Source: Krasilnikovozyma curviuscula
Lineage: Eukaryota > Basidiomycota > Tremellomycetes > Cystofilobasidiales > Mrakiaceae
Direction: 5' to 3'
Length of the DNA stretch: 21,802 nt
Assembly (NCBI GenBank): GCA_014825775.1
Contig: MVAQ01000304.1
Span: forward strand, 1-21,802
Below, piece by piece: positions 1 through 9,781 of the stretch (within the stretch, counting starts at the first letter, position 1; the number at the start of each line of letters is the position of its first letter). Both the position numbers and the translations under genes were made by a program. The notes under the pieces are model-generated. The model was not told the origin of the DNA and ran no database searches. It was given only the letters and a program-made list of their open reading frames with translations.

Positions 1-82
1 CCAAATGTACACGGAACCTTGACCGTAAGTAGCCATCCGTCTTCCAATTACCATATGCAGTCTTGATGCCTAACTTTAACAA
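1..82. repeat. 82 bp dispersed repeat, copy 1 (window edge)
   Basis: These bases match 21185-21266 in the same orientation with 4 mismatches in 82. The match stops after the shared string TAACTTTAACAA. Beyond that point this copy runs into the 3' flank of the reductase gene, while the other copy runs into AT-rich repeat DNA. The left limit is the window edge, so the copy is probably cut. The reverse strand of both copies has a short open frame, but I recognise no protein in it. Confidence 0.85.
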
Positions 83-137
83 GAAGGATGTTCGGATCGA
101 TTCTCATAAAACCTGGAGGAGAACTTACCTTGATGCC

Positions 138-1163
138 TCAAAGGAGATCCAATCGCTTGAGACTCTCAAGGGTATCGGTGAGTGAATCTTTGACCGAACG
201 GGGATGCCAGGAAAGTACACGCATTGCTTTAGCACTCGTAGAATCCATGTTAACACCAAGAAGCGGCACTATCCCTTTCAACTTGGGATCTCGCCAAGCT
301 GCAAGCTTGAGGAGGAAATTGGGCAGTTCTCGAGTTGGGACTTTGTCGCCCCCCTTTCCCAAAATTTCTCTCAACATGATAGCGATATCAAGCATCCAAA
401 GGCTGCTTCCGGAAATGGCTATGAAGCGCTCCCCTTTCGCGTCAGGGTGGGTCATAGCGCGCAAATGTAAGTCGGCAACGTCCCGAACATCAACGTAGCC
501 CGAGTTGATTTTGGGGCAACCTGACATTCCGTCGATGAAGCGCTTTATCATTTGAATGGAGTGAGAGTAATCAGGCCCGAAGACAGGTCCCATCACTGCG
601 ACTGGATTGATAACTGCAAGCTCGAGGGCCCCGCCCTCACGACTGATGAAGTCCCATGCTGCCTGTTCGGATAATGTTTTGGACCTTTGATAAGGTGCCA
701 GATTGCCATCCAAGTTGCTCCAGTCCGTCTCGTCAAATGGTCGACCCAATGCATTGATATGTCCACAACCAACCGCTCCAAAGGCCGACGTGAGAACCAC
801 GCGCTTGACGCCAGTGTCACGAGAAGCACGCAGAACGCGCAGCACACCGTCACGTGCTGGCTTGATCCAGTCCTCCTCCGTTGCATATTGACCAGAGGGA
901 GTAGGGGACGCAGGGTGCAGAACGTAGGTACATCCGGCAGCTGCGTCAGTCCATCCTTCATCGACGCTCAGATCGGCAGCAACGAACGCCAAGCTGTCAC
1001 CAGGTTCTACGCCGCCTACCTTAAGCATAGCTCGCACCTCCGCTTCACGTGATAGAGAGCGCACCGTTGTGCGAACCTTGTAGCCTGCCTTCAAGAGCTG
1101 CAAGATACAATGCGTGGCGATGAATCCTGATCCACCGGTGACCAGAACAACCTGTGACGACAT
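138..1163 (-). CDS. NAD(P)-dependent extended SDR reductase (dihydroflavonol-4-reductase / epimerase-like)
   Basis: This is a single uninterrupted frame of 341 residues from ATG at 1163 to TGA at 138, a normal length for the family. The N-terminal Rossmann motif TGGSGFIA (residues 9-16) is the extended-SDR GxxGxxA nucleotide site. VLHPASP (81-87) fits the strand after the cofactor site. Ser126 in LTSAFGA and the YQRSK motif (Tyr158, Lys162) form the catalytic triad. Family members (dihydroflavonol reductases, yeast Gre2 and YDR541C types) reduce aldehydes or ketones with NADPH in the cytosol; the substrate here cannot be told from sequence. It has no intron, unlike every other gene in the window. 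A 55 bp gap separates its stop from the 82 bp repeat at the window edge. Confidence 0.9.
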   Translation of the reverse strand: MSSQVVLVTGGSGFIATHCILQLLKAGYKVRTTVRSLSREAEVRAMLKVGGVEPGDSLAFVAADLSVDEGWTDAAAGCTYVLHPASPTPSGQYATEEDWIKPARDGVLRVLRASRDTGVKRVVLTSAFGAVGCGHINALGRPFDETDWSNLDGNLAPYQRSKTLSEQAAWDFISREGGALELAVINPVAVMGPVFGPDYSHSIQMIKRFIDGMSGCPKINSGYVDVRDVADLHLRAMTHPDAKGERFIAISGSSLWMLDIAIMLREILGKGGDKVPTRELPNFLLKLAAWRDPKLKGIVPLLGVNMDSTSAKAMRVLSWHPRSVKDSLTDTLESLKRLDLL

Positions 1164-1483
1164 TCCAACCGGACAATGACTATCGGAGAAGGCGGAGAGT
1201 GGCTCAGCAGGTAACTCTTAAAAACGGTGAAAAAAGCGATGAAGGACAGCGAGCCGCAGGTGAAGGAATGATGGACAGTGATGTTAGATAACAGTAGTTA
1301 CTGAGACTTGAGATGAAAGCTTACTTTTGGGCTCAAACGGCAAAGACCTTAATAGTAGACTAGGGAGGTACTGTAGTTAGATTATAAAGACAAGTGAAGA
1401 CAGAGGTGGATAGAGAGAAACCAGGTTTGAGAGAAATTAGGGTTTTAGCAGCCGAAGGGAACCTTGGTCGACCTGCGTTGCAG

Positions 1484-1511
1484 TTCGGCAGAGCTGCCGC
1501 CACCGCCTAAC
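1484..1511. promoter_or_regulatory. Palindromic GC-rich motif upstream of reductase, copy 1
   Basis: TTCGGCAGAGCTGCC is followed directly by GCCACCGCCTAAC, about 320 bp upstream of the reductase start. The core GGCAGAGCTGCC is an inverted repeat around AG. The same core with one change, plus CCACCTAAC, lies about 100 bp upstream of the next SDR gene (3506-3544). A role as a transcription-factor site is inferred. Confidence 0.35.
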
Positions 1512-1601
1512 AAGATTTGTAGTGACGCGTCTTCTTCAGCCGAAAACAATACATTGAAGAGTCAACCAGAGCTAGATGTCAGACAGTGCAGAGGAAACAT
1601 A

Positions 1602-1676
1602 AGTCGTCAAATGCCACAGTTTCTTGATCACTCTGGCGGTTGTGTGAACCACCAGTGGACTTGTGATTTGACGACT
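1602..1676. repeat. 75 bp imperfect hairpin / foldback sequence
   Basis: AGTCGTCAAAT (1602-1612) and ATTTGACGACT (1666-1676) are perfect 11 bp inverted repeats. Between them, CACT-CTGGCGGTT and AACCACCAGTG form a second inner stem around a GTGTG loop. The segment is non-coding. It could be a tiny foldback element or a cruciform regulatory site. Confidence 0.55.
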
Positions 1677-2237
1677 CATTTTTGTCTACCCACTGAACTA
1701 ACCGTGTAACAGATTTTGGAGCAATATGAATCCGATTGATTTCTGTGACGACTCTTAACAAAAAGACACGTCCAGGGCTCTGCTCGCTTAGAAGTCGAAG
1801 AAAGAGAAAATACATAAAGTATATGTATCTTCGACTCTGAATGCTTTGTTTATCCGTGTATCCTCGACTTCCTTCTGCACCTTATTCAACCGCTTAAACT
1901 TACCTCTATGATGAAATAGACAAATAATGTTGAAAGATGGTCAAGTCAGATGTTAGCTGAGATGCTTTTGATGTAATTTCCTACGGCCATGGGCGACTTC
2001 ATTGGCCACAGATCGTTAATTACATCTGAATTCGATCTTAAGTCCTGCAAGCTACCAGAAATGCGACTGCTCATGTAACTCTCTAAGAAATTGTTAGCGA
2101 TTTGACCATTCTCGTCCGAGGTTCGCTTCTCATTTGATAGGTTTATCATCTAAAGAGCACGTTTTAATTCCATCGGTACTTTTATCCACTGCTATATGAA
2201 GGAATGTGTTATTGTACTTGATGTGTTTGAGAATTCA

Positions 2238-3403
2238 TCACATCTTCTGAAATGCCCGCATTTCATCCCCATCTCGAGCAATATTTTCTAAAGTCCAGTC
2301 CCAGAGATCGTCCTGCTTAGCAACTTCATAGCTCTCCTTGCTACTATTTTTCTCCATCAACATTTGATAGTAATTCCCAGTGACATTTTGATACTGTTGG
2401 TCTGTGTAAGCAACCTTGGCTAATGCGATCCCACATGCTGAAGGAGTTGCGATATTCATCCCTAAGAAAGTGTTGAAGAACCATCTGAATGTCGGGAAGA
2501 TGTAAAACAACATTATTTTGAAAGGAAGTGGTGCGTCTGGTGTAGCAACAAATGATGGTTGTAATACGTTAGTGCTTGAAACTTCACATTTAACAAAACA
2601 CATGATGATTAGAATCTTTCACTTGCCTCTGGAAAGTGAAGTACCAGGTGCAAAAGCAGGTGTCCAAGAGTTTACCCTCCAGCCCTTTCCAGCGAGCTCA
2701 AAACGTCTTGCCAGCGCGAGAGTAAACATCACATTGGCGAGTTTGGCTGTAGGATACCTAGATAAACAGATAAAGATCATAGTCAGCACGTAGAAGAGAA
2801 TTGTCTGTGGAAAAATTAAGAATATACTTACCTAATCATTCCATCTTGGAGTTTCTCACCCGTCGCTTTCGCTACACCTTCAGCTGTGGTCCAATGAGGG
2901 CTGGATGGCGAACTTGGTTCTTCAGGATCGTGAGTACCCGAAGTAACATTAACGATACTACATTTCTCCTTCAAAAGGTTTTTGTCCTTTAGTAGGAAGA
3001 ACAACAAGGCGTGTCCAACGTGAGCAGCGGCGAAAGTGATCTCAACTCCGGCAGCGTTGAACTTGGGAGGTCCCATCGAGGCCACAGCTGCGTTCGCAAT
3101 GTAGGCATCAAGAGGCCCATATTTCCATTCTGAGACAAATGAACGGATACTGTCGTTGGAAACAAGGTCGAGTCGGTGAAACGTCACGTTGGAAGGAAGG
3201 GGTGATTTTGGTGGCGACTAGAGGAATGTAGCTAGAAAAGTCAGCTAGTCATTTGTTTGAACAGCAACAGTTGAAAGCCAGCTTACTCTGCTGCAAATGA
3301 CCACAAGGGTATCTGGTGCGACCTGTGCAATGTGTTTTGCGCAGAAGTAACCTATGCCGGTTGTGCCACCAGTGACCAGAACAGTTTGTTTGAAACCCGA
3401 CAT
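2238..3403 (-). CDS. Classical short-chain dehydrogenase/reductase
   Basis: Four exons, complement(join(2238..2581,2627..2757,2832..3217,3287..3403)), encode 325 residues from ATG at 3403 to TGA at 2238. Exon 1 carries the cofactor motif TGGTTGIG (11-18). Exon 2 has IANAAV (from 79), a variant of the NNAG motif, and the catalytic Ser of NVTSG (132). Exon 3 opens with RYPTAKLAN, giving catalytic Tyr169 and Lys173. The last exon holds the variable substrate-side C-terminus, with a hydrophobic LFYIFPTFRWFF stretch that may touch a membrane. The fold predicts an NAD(P)H-dependent oxidoreductase; the substrate is unknown. Introns of 69 and 74 bp are GT-AG. The third (2582-2626, 45 bp) has a GC donor, GAG|GCAAGT, and without removing it the frame stops at once. 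Frame and length agree at all joins. Confidence 0.88.
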
Positions 3404-4259
3404 GTTGGTGTTGTACTGTGTATCTCAGAGAATAAGTTCGTTTGATGATAAACTTCTGTTGACCCAGTCGCACCGACACCTTTATACAACAGTCCTCCAT
3501 TTCCATTCGGCTGAGCTGCCTCGGGCAGCCTCCTCCACCTAACTGGAACTTGCAACGTATAAAAGCTAGCTGGTGTTAAATTACAGCAATTCTTACTCCA
3601 GATGAAGACCGCGAAAATTGGCCAGTAAAGTAGATTCAGAGCAATATTAGTACTATTTTTTTGAAAGCGAGGGCTACTACAACCCATCCTAGGCAAAGAA
3701 GGATCCTCACCACGACTACTGAAGTCAAAGGACCAGCAATACCATGGCGCCCGACTCCTTTCCAGGTTTCTGCTTCATCTTACATCCCTCACTACAATGC
3801 TCGAGAGCAACCAGCGTTGGAGATACTGTACCAACGAAGCTACATCTGCGCATGTGGCAACAACCTCGTGGGCATTGATTCGTCCTCAGTTGCTGCAGCA
3901 AACCAGTACTTAGTTCATTTCTCAATAGCTAGCGAGACCAAGTGTTTCTACTATTGTTTCAGTATCCATATCCATGCTATTGATCCTGAGTTGTATCTTC
4001 CTTAACGAACGTAGGTTTCCAAACTTCTTGTGCGCTCCGCGCAATCTGTATAGAAAAGAGGTTGCAGCAATACTACGGGTACACATCTATATCTCTTTCC
4101 TATTTGACCCAATTTTCTCGGCTGATTTTTCCTCTCCAACTGGTCAAAAGTTTGGCAGTAACCCATCTCTGTCTCGGAAGAAGTGTCGGAAACACTATCT
4201 TACCACGGCAAATATTTGAAAGGCACATAAACAACCAACAAGCACTACTGAATCTTCAA
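3404..4259. other. Divergent intergenic region, no gene seen
   Basis: This is the shared upstream region of the minus-strand SDR and the plus-strand membrane-protein gene. The open frames here (up to 114 codons on each strand) overlap one another, have no recognisable domain and look random. Near the SDR side is the palindromic motif at 3506-3544. If the first exon of the membrane protein differs from my model, part of it may lie near the right end. Confidence 0.55.
3506..3544. promoter_or_regulatory. Palindromic GC-rich motif upstream of SDR, copy 2
   Basis: TTCGGCTGAGCTGCC, then TCGGGCAGCC, then CCACCTAAC, centred roughly 120 bp upstream of the SDR start codon. The 15-base core differs from copy 1 (1484) at one position, and the order core then CCACC..TAAC is kept. 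Regulatory function is inferred from position and recurrence only. Confidence 0.35.
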
Positions 4260-5972
4260 ATGGGAAACTACACAGGAGGACCCTTGACGACGAAGCAGAT
4301 TCTGCAGTTTGGTAGTGCTGCTGTCGCCTCTGAGTTGGTCTCACTCATCTGACCGTTATTCTACTTCGCTGCCACTTCTTCCTTCTCATCTTGCCGCTCA
4401 CTGATCAAGCATCAATATCTTCTATACAGAGTGGCTGGAAATTCTGGATACTACATCGGTCAGTTCCTCTCGTCTGGCTTTGTTCTGTGCCCATCTCAAT
4501 TAAGCTAACAATATTCAAATTTCGTTTCTAGGTCCATTCTTAATCGCTAGCTTTTTCGATTCCTTGCTCTTTGGTGCTGTAGCCACAGAAGCTACAGCTT
4601 ATTTTCTTGGCCGATCTACACATGAAACTGTCAAATTCAAATTGGTAGTGGTGTTTGGGTTACTATGCACATTGTTTGTTCTCCCCTTTGTTTTCTTTTT
4701 TTTTTTAATCGAACTCCTAAACAATCTCAAATTTGCTTTTCCATCAAATAAATGAGCAGGCTCTCTACAGTCACTGGATTTGCATACAACTGGTACATTT
4801 TCGTGACCAACTTCGGTTTCGGTAGTGCTTTCTTGGCCACATCATACAACACGGCACTGACAGTCTTTGATGCAGTCATTGTGTTGATCGTCCAGTCATT
4901 CCTGATAAATAAAATGTACCGCCTCACTCATTCCAAAGTGCTGTCATCACTAGCAATGGTATTTTTGGTTGCGAGTACGTTAATCGGATTTAGTTACGCT
5001 GTGTGGGAAGGCGTGCTAGGAAATTTCCTATTGTGCGGCCAAGTGAGTGATTGCAAAGGTTCTTGACAGATTCAATCAAAAAAAATCTGATTTCTTGACT
5101 ACTTCCTTCACGACAAGGCAAAGAACGCACTTTACGCTTGGAAAGCGTGCGGGATCGTCGCAGATATTATGGTTACTACATCCATTCTTTGGACATTGTG
5201 TAGTTCTAAAACAGGTTGGGAAGCTACAGATTCTCACATCTCTCGATTAGTGAAAATAATGTAAGTCCTTTCGAGCATCAGCTAATTCGTTCGGTGATTT
5301 CTTTATCATTGAGACATCATGCGCCCGTGTTCTGTTTCTTCTACAGGGCTCAATCTCAATTGATTCCAACTGTCAATGCCATTGCATACATTATTGCATA
5401 CAGAACAAATGAGAAGGCTTCCTTTTCTGTGATTTTCTTGGTAATGGAGGTAAAGTTATATCTACTGTCATTGCTGAAAGTACTAAATTTGTGGGTTCCA
5501 CATTCTTATATTCAGATTTCCTTGACTGGAAACTCAAATTCCTCACCCCTTGCAAATTTCTTTAACGCCAGACGACCCATATCTGCAGCAGCTTCCGTGG
5601 CCCCGCGAAATGCAACCAGTAGCGCTGATACCTACAACTCCAACAAAACAAAGCCCGATAGCTCCCTTTTGACTAAAGCACCCGTAAGTTGGACTTCAGG
5701 TCAGCTCTCAAAACTTTCCTGATTTCTTCTGTTGTCTGATTTCTGCTGCAAATATCTGTCTTCTATTAAACTAACCGGGAAAGTTGGTGTCTCATTCCAT
5801 CTCCCAACCGGTTTCTTTGGGGCTAGTAGGAAGGACCAGGCCCGAAACAGTCAGACACAATCTGATGAGTACCGTCAAAACAGAAAAAAGTGATGAGATA
5901 TTCCTGAATTCTTTTGAGCGGATGAATGCTGATAGTAATAAGCAAGCTGCCTCAGGGGGCGAAATAGTCTAA
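4260..5972 (+). CDS. DUF6534-family multi-pass membrane protein (5' end tentative)
   Basis: Well-supported exons are 4532..4673, 4760..5042, 5118..5260, 5347..5449, 5516..5683 and 5784..5972, joined to a segment ending at 4458 that reads GNSGYYIG. My tentative start uses 4260..4337 plus 4410..4458, giving 384 residues; the first donor (GTCTCA) is weak, so the N-terminus is unsure. Hydrophobic helices include PFLIASFFDSLLFG, VVVFGLLCTLL, TVFDAVIVLIVQSF, LAMVFLVASTLIGF, GIVADIMVTTSILWTL, LIPTVNAIAYIIAY and FSVIFLVME. Family marks are the D..I..VQSF helix, TGWEATDSHISRLV before a late helix, and SPLANFFNARR at the membrane exit. The tail is Ser/Thr/Asn-rich and hydrophilic. Function of the family is unknown; Agaricomycetes carry many copies. 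Confidence 0.72.
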
Positions 5973-8159
5973 CCTACATATAATTAATTAGTCTAGTTAT
6001 GAACTGGTTTCTCATTGAACCATATTAGTAATGGAACCTCCCCTCTCTTTTGAGCTATGAGTATCCATTTGATTCTCCCATCGACTAAAGATTCCACAGA
6101 GATGACTCCCATGCTTCGACACTTTGTTCAAAATCTGCTGAGACAAATGAGAAATCTCAAAGAGTCCAACGCGCTTTCATTCAGAGGTCCAGAACTGGTT
6201 TAGTATCATTTCTGTCAATGACACGTCTTGCGTTTTGCGACAGCCATCATCTTGACCTAAACGTTCTCCACCACCGTCGCTTGCTGCAGGTACAAACCTG
6301 TAGAATGGTCAGAAGTGGATGGCGATTTACTCCACGGTCTCTTTGCTGTTCGTCTGCGAAGAAGCCGAAAACTGGGACGAGCAGTTGACCAACTTGAGGG
6401 ACAGTATTGAGAGCCAAGCAGGTTGCCTCATCGTCGTTTCACATGGGTGGAATGATAATAATGAGCTGATTATTAGCTAGTGATCTACTCTGAATAACCA
6501 TGAGCTTGTGATATAGACCAGTGGCCTGTTGGGCGAGTTAGTTGCAGCCAGAAGACGAGACACACGCCTTGCAAGCAGGACCTACGCTGGGTGACGTAAT
6601 TTGCCCACTAGCTGGCTATTGGGAAGACTGCCATTAGTTCTGGGTTGAAACTTCTCTCTAGCGGATGTTCCTCGCGTTGCAGTTCTACCACCGCCAAATG
6701 AAATCGGGAGACAACGAACAACAGAAATGATATACCAGCGCCACTCAAATCCATTTCGGCACCGAAGTTTGTATTTCGGCACAGGGCAGAAAAGCGTCCC
6801 TACGTTCATTCGGCAGCATGCGTTCTTTCCGCGAGGGGTGTAGGTCTGGACATGTTTGATAAGATTAATTCTGGTGAGGTGGAACGTTTAGTTTACCTTT
6901 GACTTCCTGAATCGCCAGATCTGTGTGTGACCTTCATTCATTCAACTCACCCTCGAAAAGACCATGGAAACAGCTCTTTCTGCAAAGCATAGCAATTCAA
7001 TTCGGGGCTTACAAAATCTTCATCAACCTGAAGTCTACATCATTGATACTATGAGCGAGGATAAGGAGGCGAGTTGTCAAAGAAGTACGATGCTATCTTG
7101 AAGTCATCACTTTTTAGTGATACTCACCTGACTCTGTCCCTTTGAGCAGTATAAGCATCTTCTCCATTTTTTATAGTTCTCATTCTTTTTTCTTTTTCTT
7201 TTTTTCTTTCTTTGTGCTGATTGGTCTTCGCTCCGCTAAATAGAAACAGAAACTGAAAGAAGCTTACTCAGACTCAATATTGAAAGAGAAGTACAGCGAT
7301 GTTCGTGCTATACTCAACCCTGTTCCGACATCTACAGTACGTGTCAGGTATTCAGCCCTTTGCAAACTTCCCGGTAGTGTAATGGTCAGAGCAATGGATT
7401 TCGAAGTTTTATAAACGGCAACAGATGGAACCACAAATTGGGATGCTTGTGGCTTCTGGTTCGAGCACCCAAATAGTTGCTACAGATGTTTCACTGGAGT
7501 AATTTTTTTTAGTACACAACTTCGGTATAAGTGATTTTGTGTGACTGTCTATGCTGACCTGTGGTAGTCACCAAAGCAGCATGCACAGTGATACCTGAAT
7601 TTCGCGGCCCAACCACAAGGGCAGCGTTTGCTGTTTGCACCAAAGGAGAGATTTTGGTATAAGGAGCTGGGATATGACAGAGGATACGCTAGTAGAGGCT
7701 GGAATGGAATCTGATAAATCAAATGGGATAAACAATGAATCTGTGACAGAAGTCTCGATGACGATTACAACAAGAACTTGCTCAATTTCTGGTGTACCTG
7801 TTACGATAAGTAAGTACATGTTGTCGCAGGCTATTCTTTCAGCTGAGCTACCATGAAGAAGAGAAAGCCTTGATCGAAATTACTTGTTGTTATTTGGGAG
7901 TGGTGGGGCAGTAGAGGCCTGTCCTACCCTGTCTTCCTTCGAGTATGGCTACGGAAGCTTGCCCCACAGAGAATAGCTCCTGAGAAGATCGCGTATGATC
8001 TGATTTGTTCGATGTTGATATAAATTCCTCTTCATTCACACATATCGTACCAATACAGCAAGAGGGCGACTATTGGACAAGTCCTGGTGTTAAGAAGGAT
8101 GTGACTAAAATACAAGACATCGACAGGGTAGCCAACTAGAATATCCTTCCAATTCCAGT
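5973..8159. other. 2.2 kb without an assignable gene; possible decayed coding remnants
   Basis: No continuous gene can be built. Short protein-like stretches appear in changing frames: EWSEVDGDLLHGLF near 6320; VSHGW near 6440; an ATG frame at 6964 reading METALSAKHSNSIRGL and stopping after 45 codons; KQKLKEAYSDSILKEKY near 7245-7300; and IPEFRGPTTRAAFAVCTKGE near 7590-7660. They could be exons of an unknown small gene or fragments of a decayed one. Pyrimidine-rich tracts lie at 7182-7215. A Pol III-like unit lies at about 7365-7510. A short relative of the upstream motif, GCGTTGCAGTTC then CCACCGCC, is at 6674-6695. Confidence 0.45.
7365..7510 (+). ncRNA. Putative RNA polymerase III unit (tRNA-derived SINE or tRNA pseudogene)
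   Basis: TAGTGTAATGG (7375-7385) fits the tRNA A-box consensus TRGYNNARNNG at every position. GGTTCGAGCAC (7458-7468) fits the B box GGTTCGANNCC at 10 of 11. A run of eight T (7503-7510) follows about 35 bp later, as a Pol III terminator would. The 5' part, GGTAGTGTAATGGTCAGAGC, resembles a tRNA D arm, and GGATTTCGAA resembles an anticodon loop. I cannot fold a tRNA: the D stem, T stem and acceptor stem do not pair. A SINE head, a tRNA pseudogene or chance are all possible. Confidence 0.4.
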
Positions 8160-9781
8160 TTAATTCCCATTCATGCTGAATCCTAAGGCTGAAGGCCCGT
8201 TTGAAGAACCATTGGCTATTGGGTCGTCGACATCCATAGCTCCATCCGTACCTAGATGTGCTTCTTCATCGTCATCTTCATCCTCGGTTTGCATGAGTTC
8301 CTACAGTATAAAATTTGAAGCGGATGGGATTGAGACTGTGAATTGACAGCTAGGAAAAGGAATGGAAGCAGGCGTACCTGAGCTTTCTTCATAGCGATTG
8401 CTGCTTCATTTCCATAATGGGAAGAACGCGCCTATGAAGAAAGACAGAAAATGAATGTCAAATATAATAAGACAATCTCATTTGAGTGAAAATGTCGTAC
8501 TTTGAGGAAGCGTTCGTGCTTTTCCTGCTGCTCAGGGGTCATCTCTCTGCGAAAAAGAGGGCAATGGAAAGAAACTATGATAAGTCAGTGGGAAATTATA
8601 AGAAAAAAATGAGTACTCACTCTTCTTCGACTTCACCCCAATCACCTGGCGCGACAACAGAAGGGGAATCGTTTCCGCCGGGTCGATCGCTAGCTGGCAA
8701 CGAGAAGGAGGTCGAACGCGATGAGGGTGCAGATCTACCGGCGGCAGAAGATCCTCGGGGTGAAGCAGATCCCGAATTTCTGATGTTTGGAATACAGCAA
8801 CGGGAATGAGATTGAAATTCTATCTCACGCGACAAAGGAACACAAACTTTGAAGCATACATACATGTCGAAAGAAGCCATCTCGTCTGTCGGTGGGGAAG
8901 AAGGCGTCATGCCATTAACTTTTTCCAAATCGAAACCAGGGACATCTGAATGATGGTTAGAAGAAAAAATGGGGTTGTGTCATCAATCACCTGTCCCAGT
9001 TGCGGGGGAAGGGAGGCTTCAGGAAAACCAACAAGAGGACTCACCACTAAGTACCAGGTCATTTACTTCATCGTATCGAACATAGGGAGTTTTTGGCTCA
9101 GTGATTTTCCTTTTTAGGGGAGGGCGCGAAAAAGAAGCAAAGCAGGAAGACGTCAGGCGACGCCTGCCGCAGGAGCATGCAGAAGATCTTACATCAATGA
9201 ATCCTTCTCTGCCTCTGTTCTAGCGATGTTTTCTTCGTCCCAGGTTAGCCTGAAGAAAAGAAAAGGACACAGACGGTAAGCAAGAGGGTTGCTGGTACTG
9301 CTGAGGGCTGGTCGAGCGGAAGTCTCTGCCAATGGATGTTCTGGCAGGTCACCTTCGCAATCAACGCTTTCACTATTTGCAGGGTGATGACTTACGAGGG
9401 ACCTGAACCTCCTCCTCCTCCTGATAATGACGATGGTGCTGTTACTGCTGCTGCTGTGGATCCTGAAAATTCGCCAGTCTGGTTTGAGGAAGTTTCAGCG
9501 TCATTGTGCTGGGCGAGAGGCTCAGGCGTCGACGACGACGGGTTGTGCTTGAGGATTCCCTTGGCTGGAGAGAGAGAGAGAGAGAGGAAGAGAGAAGAAG
9601 AGAGAAAGGGACAGCACAGAGAGGGGGAGCATTGTCAGTAAAAGAGAGAGCCCCCTGAAAACAGATTGCAGCGTTGGGACTGACGCTTTGGAAGGGGGAA
9701 CGCAGGGGGTTCGCTGGCGTGAGGAGGGTCCTGAGCCAAGGGAATGAGAGGAGGGGCTGGATATTCAGGGGCAGAGGCCAT
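8160..9781 (-). CDS. GLC8: Protein phosphatase inhibitor 2 (IPP-2 / Glc8 family)
   Basis: Nine exons, complement(join(8160..8300,8378..8431,8501..8546,8621..8779,8864..8945,9045..9109,9193..9249,9396..9564,9685..9781)), encode 289 residues. The three inhibitor-2 landmarks are present in order: PKGILK (33-38, PP1 docking), LTWDEENI (90-97, matching the KWDEMNI docking segment of animal inhibitor-2) and EPKTPY (112-117, with Thr115 at the site GSK3 phosphorylates in animals). MTPEQQEKHERF, SHYGNEAA (HYNE helix; His230, Tyr231) and an acidic EDEDDDEEAH tail follow. The protein is expected to be largely disordered and to modulate the PP1 catalytic subunit (Glc7) in nucleus and cytoplasm. The ATG at 9781 is 181 bp from the divergent MTD1 start. 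Between KGILK and the WDEEN motif there is a basidiomycete-style low-complexity insert with Ala and Gly runs. Confidence 0.93.
9567..9607. repeat. GA-rich microsatellite inside intron 1 of the inhibitor-2 gene
   Basis: A nearly pure (GA)n run shading into GAAGA repeats lies on the plus strand. Read on the gene's own strand it is a long CT polypyrimidine tract ending exactly at the intron 1 acceptor CTCCAG (intron 9565-9684). It therefore doubles as the splice-site pyrimidine tract. Confidence 0.85.

Larger units (their letters stand above)
1164..2237. other. Gene-free stretch upstream of the reductase
   Basis: This 1.07 kb stretch lies between two minus-strand genes, so it holds the promoter of the reductase and the 3' flank of the classical SDR gene. 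The open frames here are short (81 codons or fewer), overlap on both strands and resemble no family I know. Two structures stand out: a palindromic GC-rich motif at 1484-1511 and a long imperfect hairpin at 1602-1676. Both are listed separately. Confidence 0.6.

Noticed and set aside
121..137. 3' UTR intron right after the reductase stop (AAG|GTAAGT)
   Set aside because: The donor looks good but the only close acceptor would give a 16 bp intron, and no distant acceptor can be supported at the window edge.
3661..4005. 114-codon plus-strand frame upstream of the membrane protein
   Set aside because: Composition is like non-coding DNA, no domain, no splice link to the DUF6534 exons.
7375..7470. 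Intact intron-containing tRNA gene
   Set aside because: D, T and acceptor stems do not pair although the A and B boxes fit; kept only as a Pol III-like unit.
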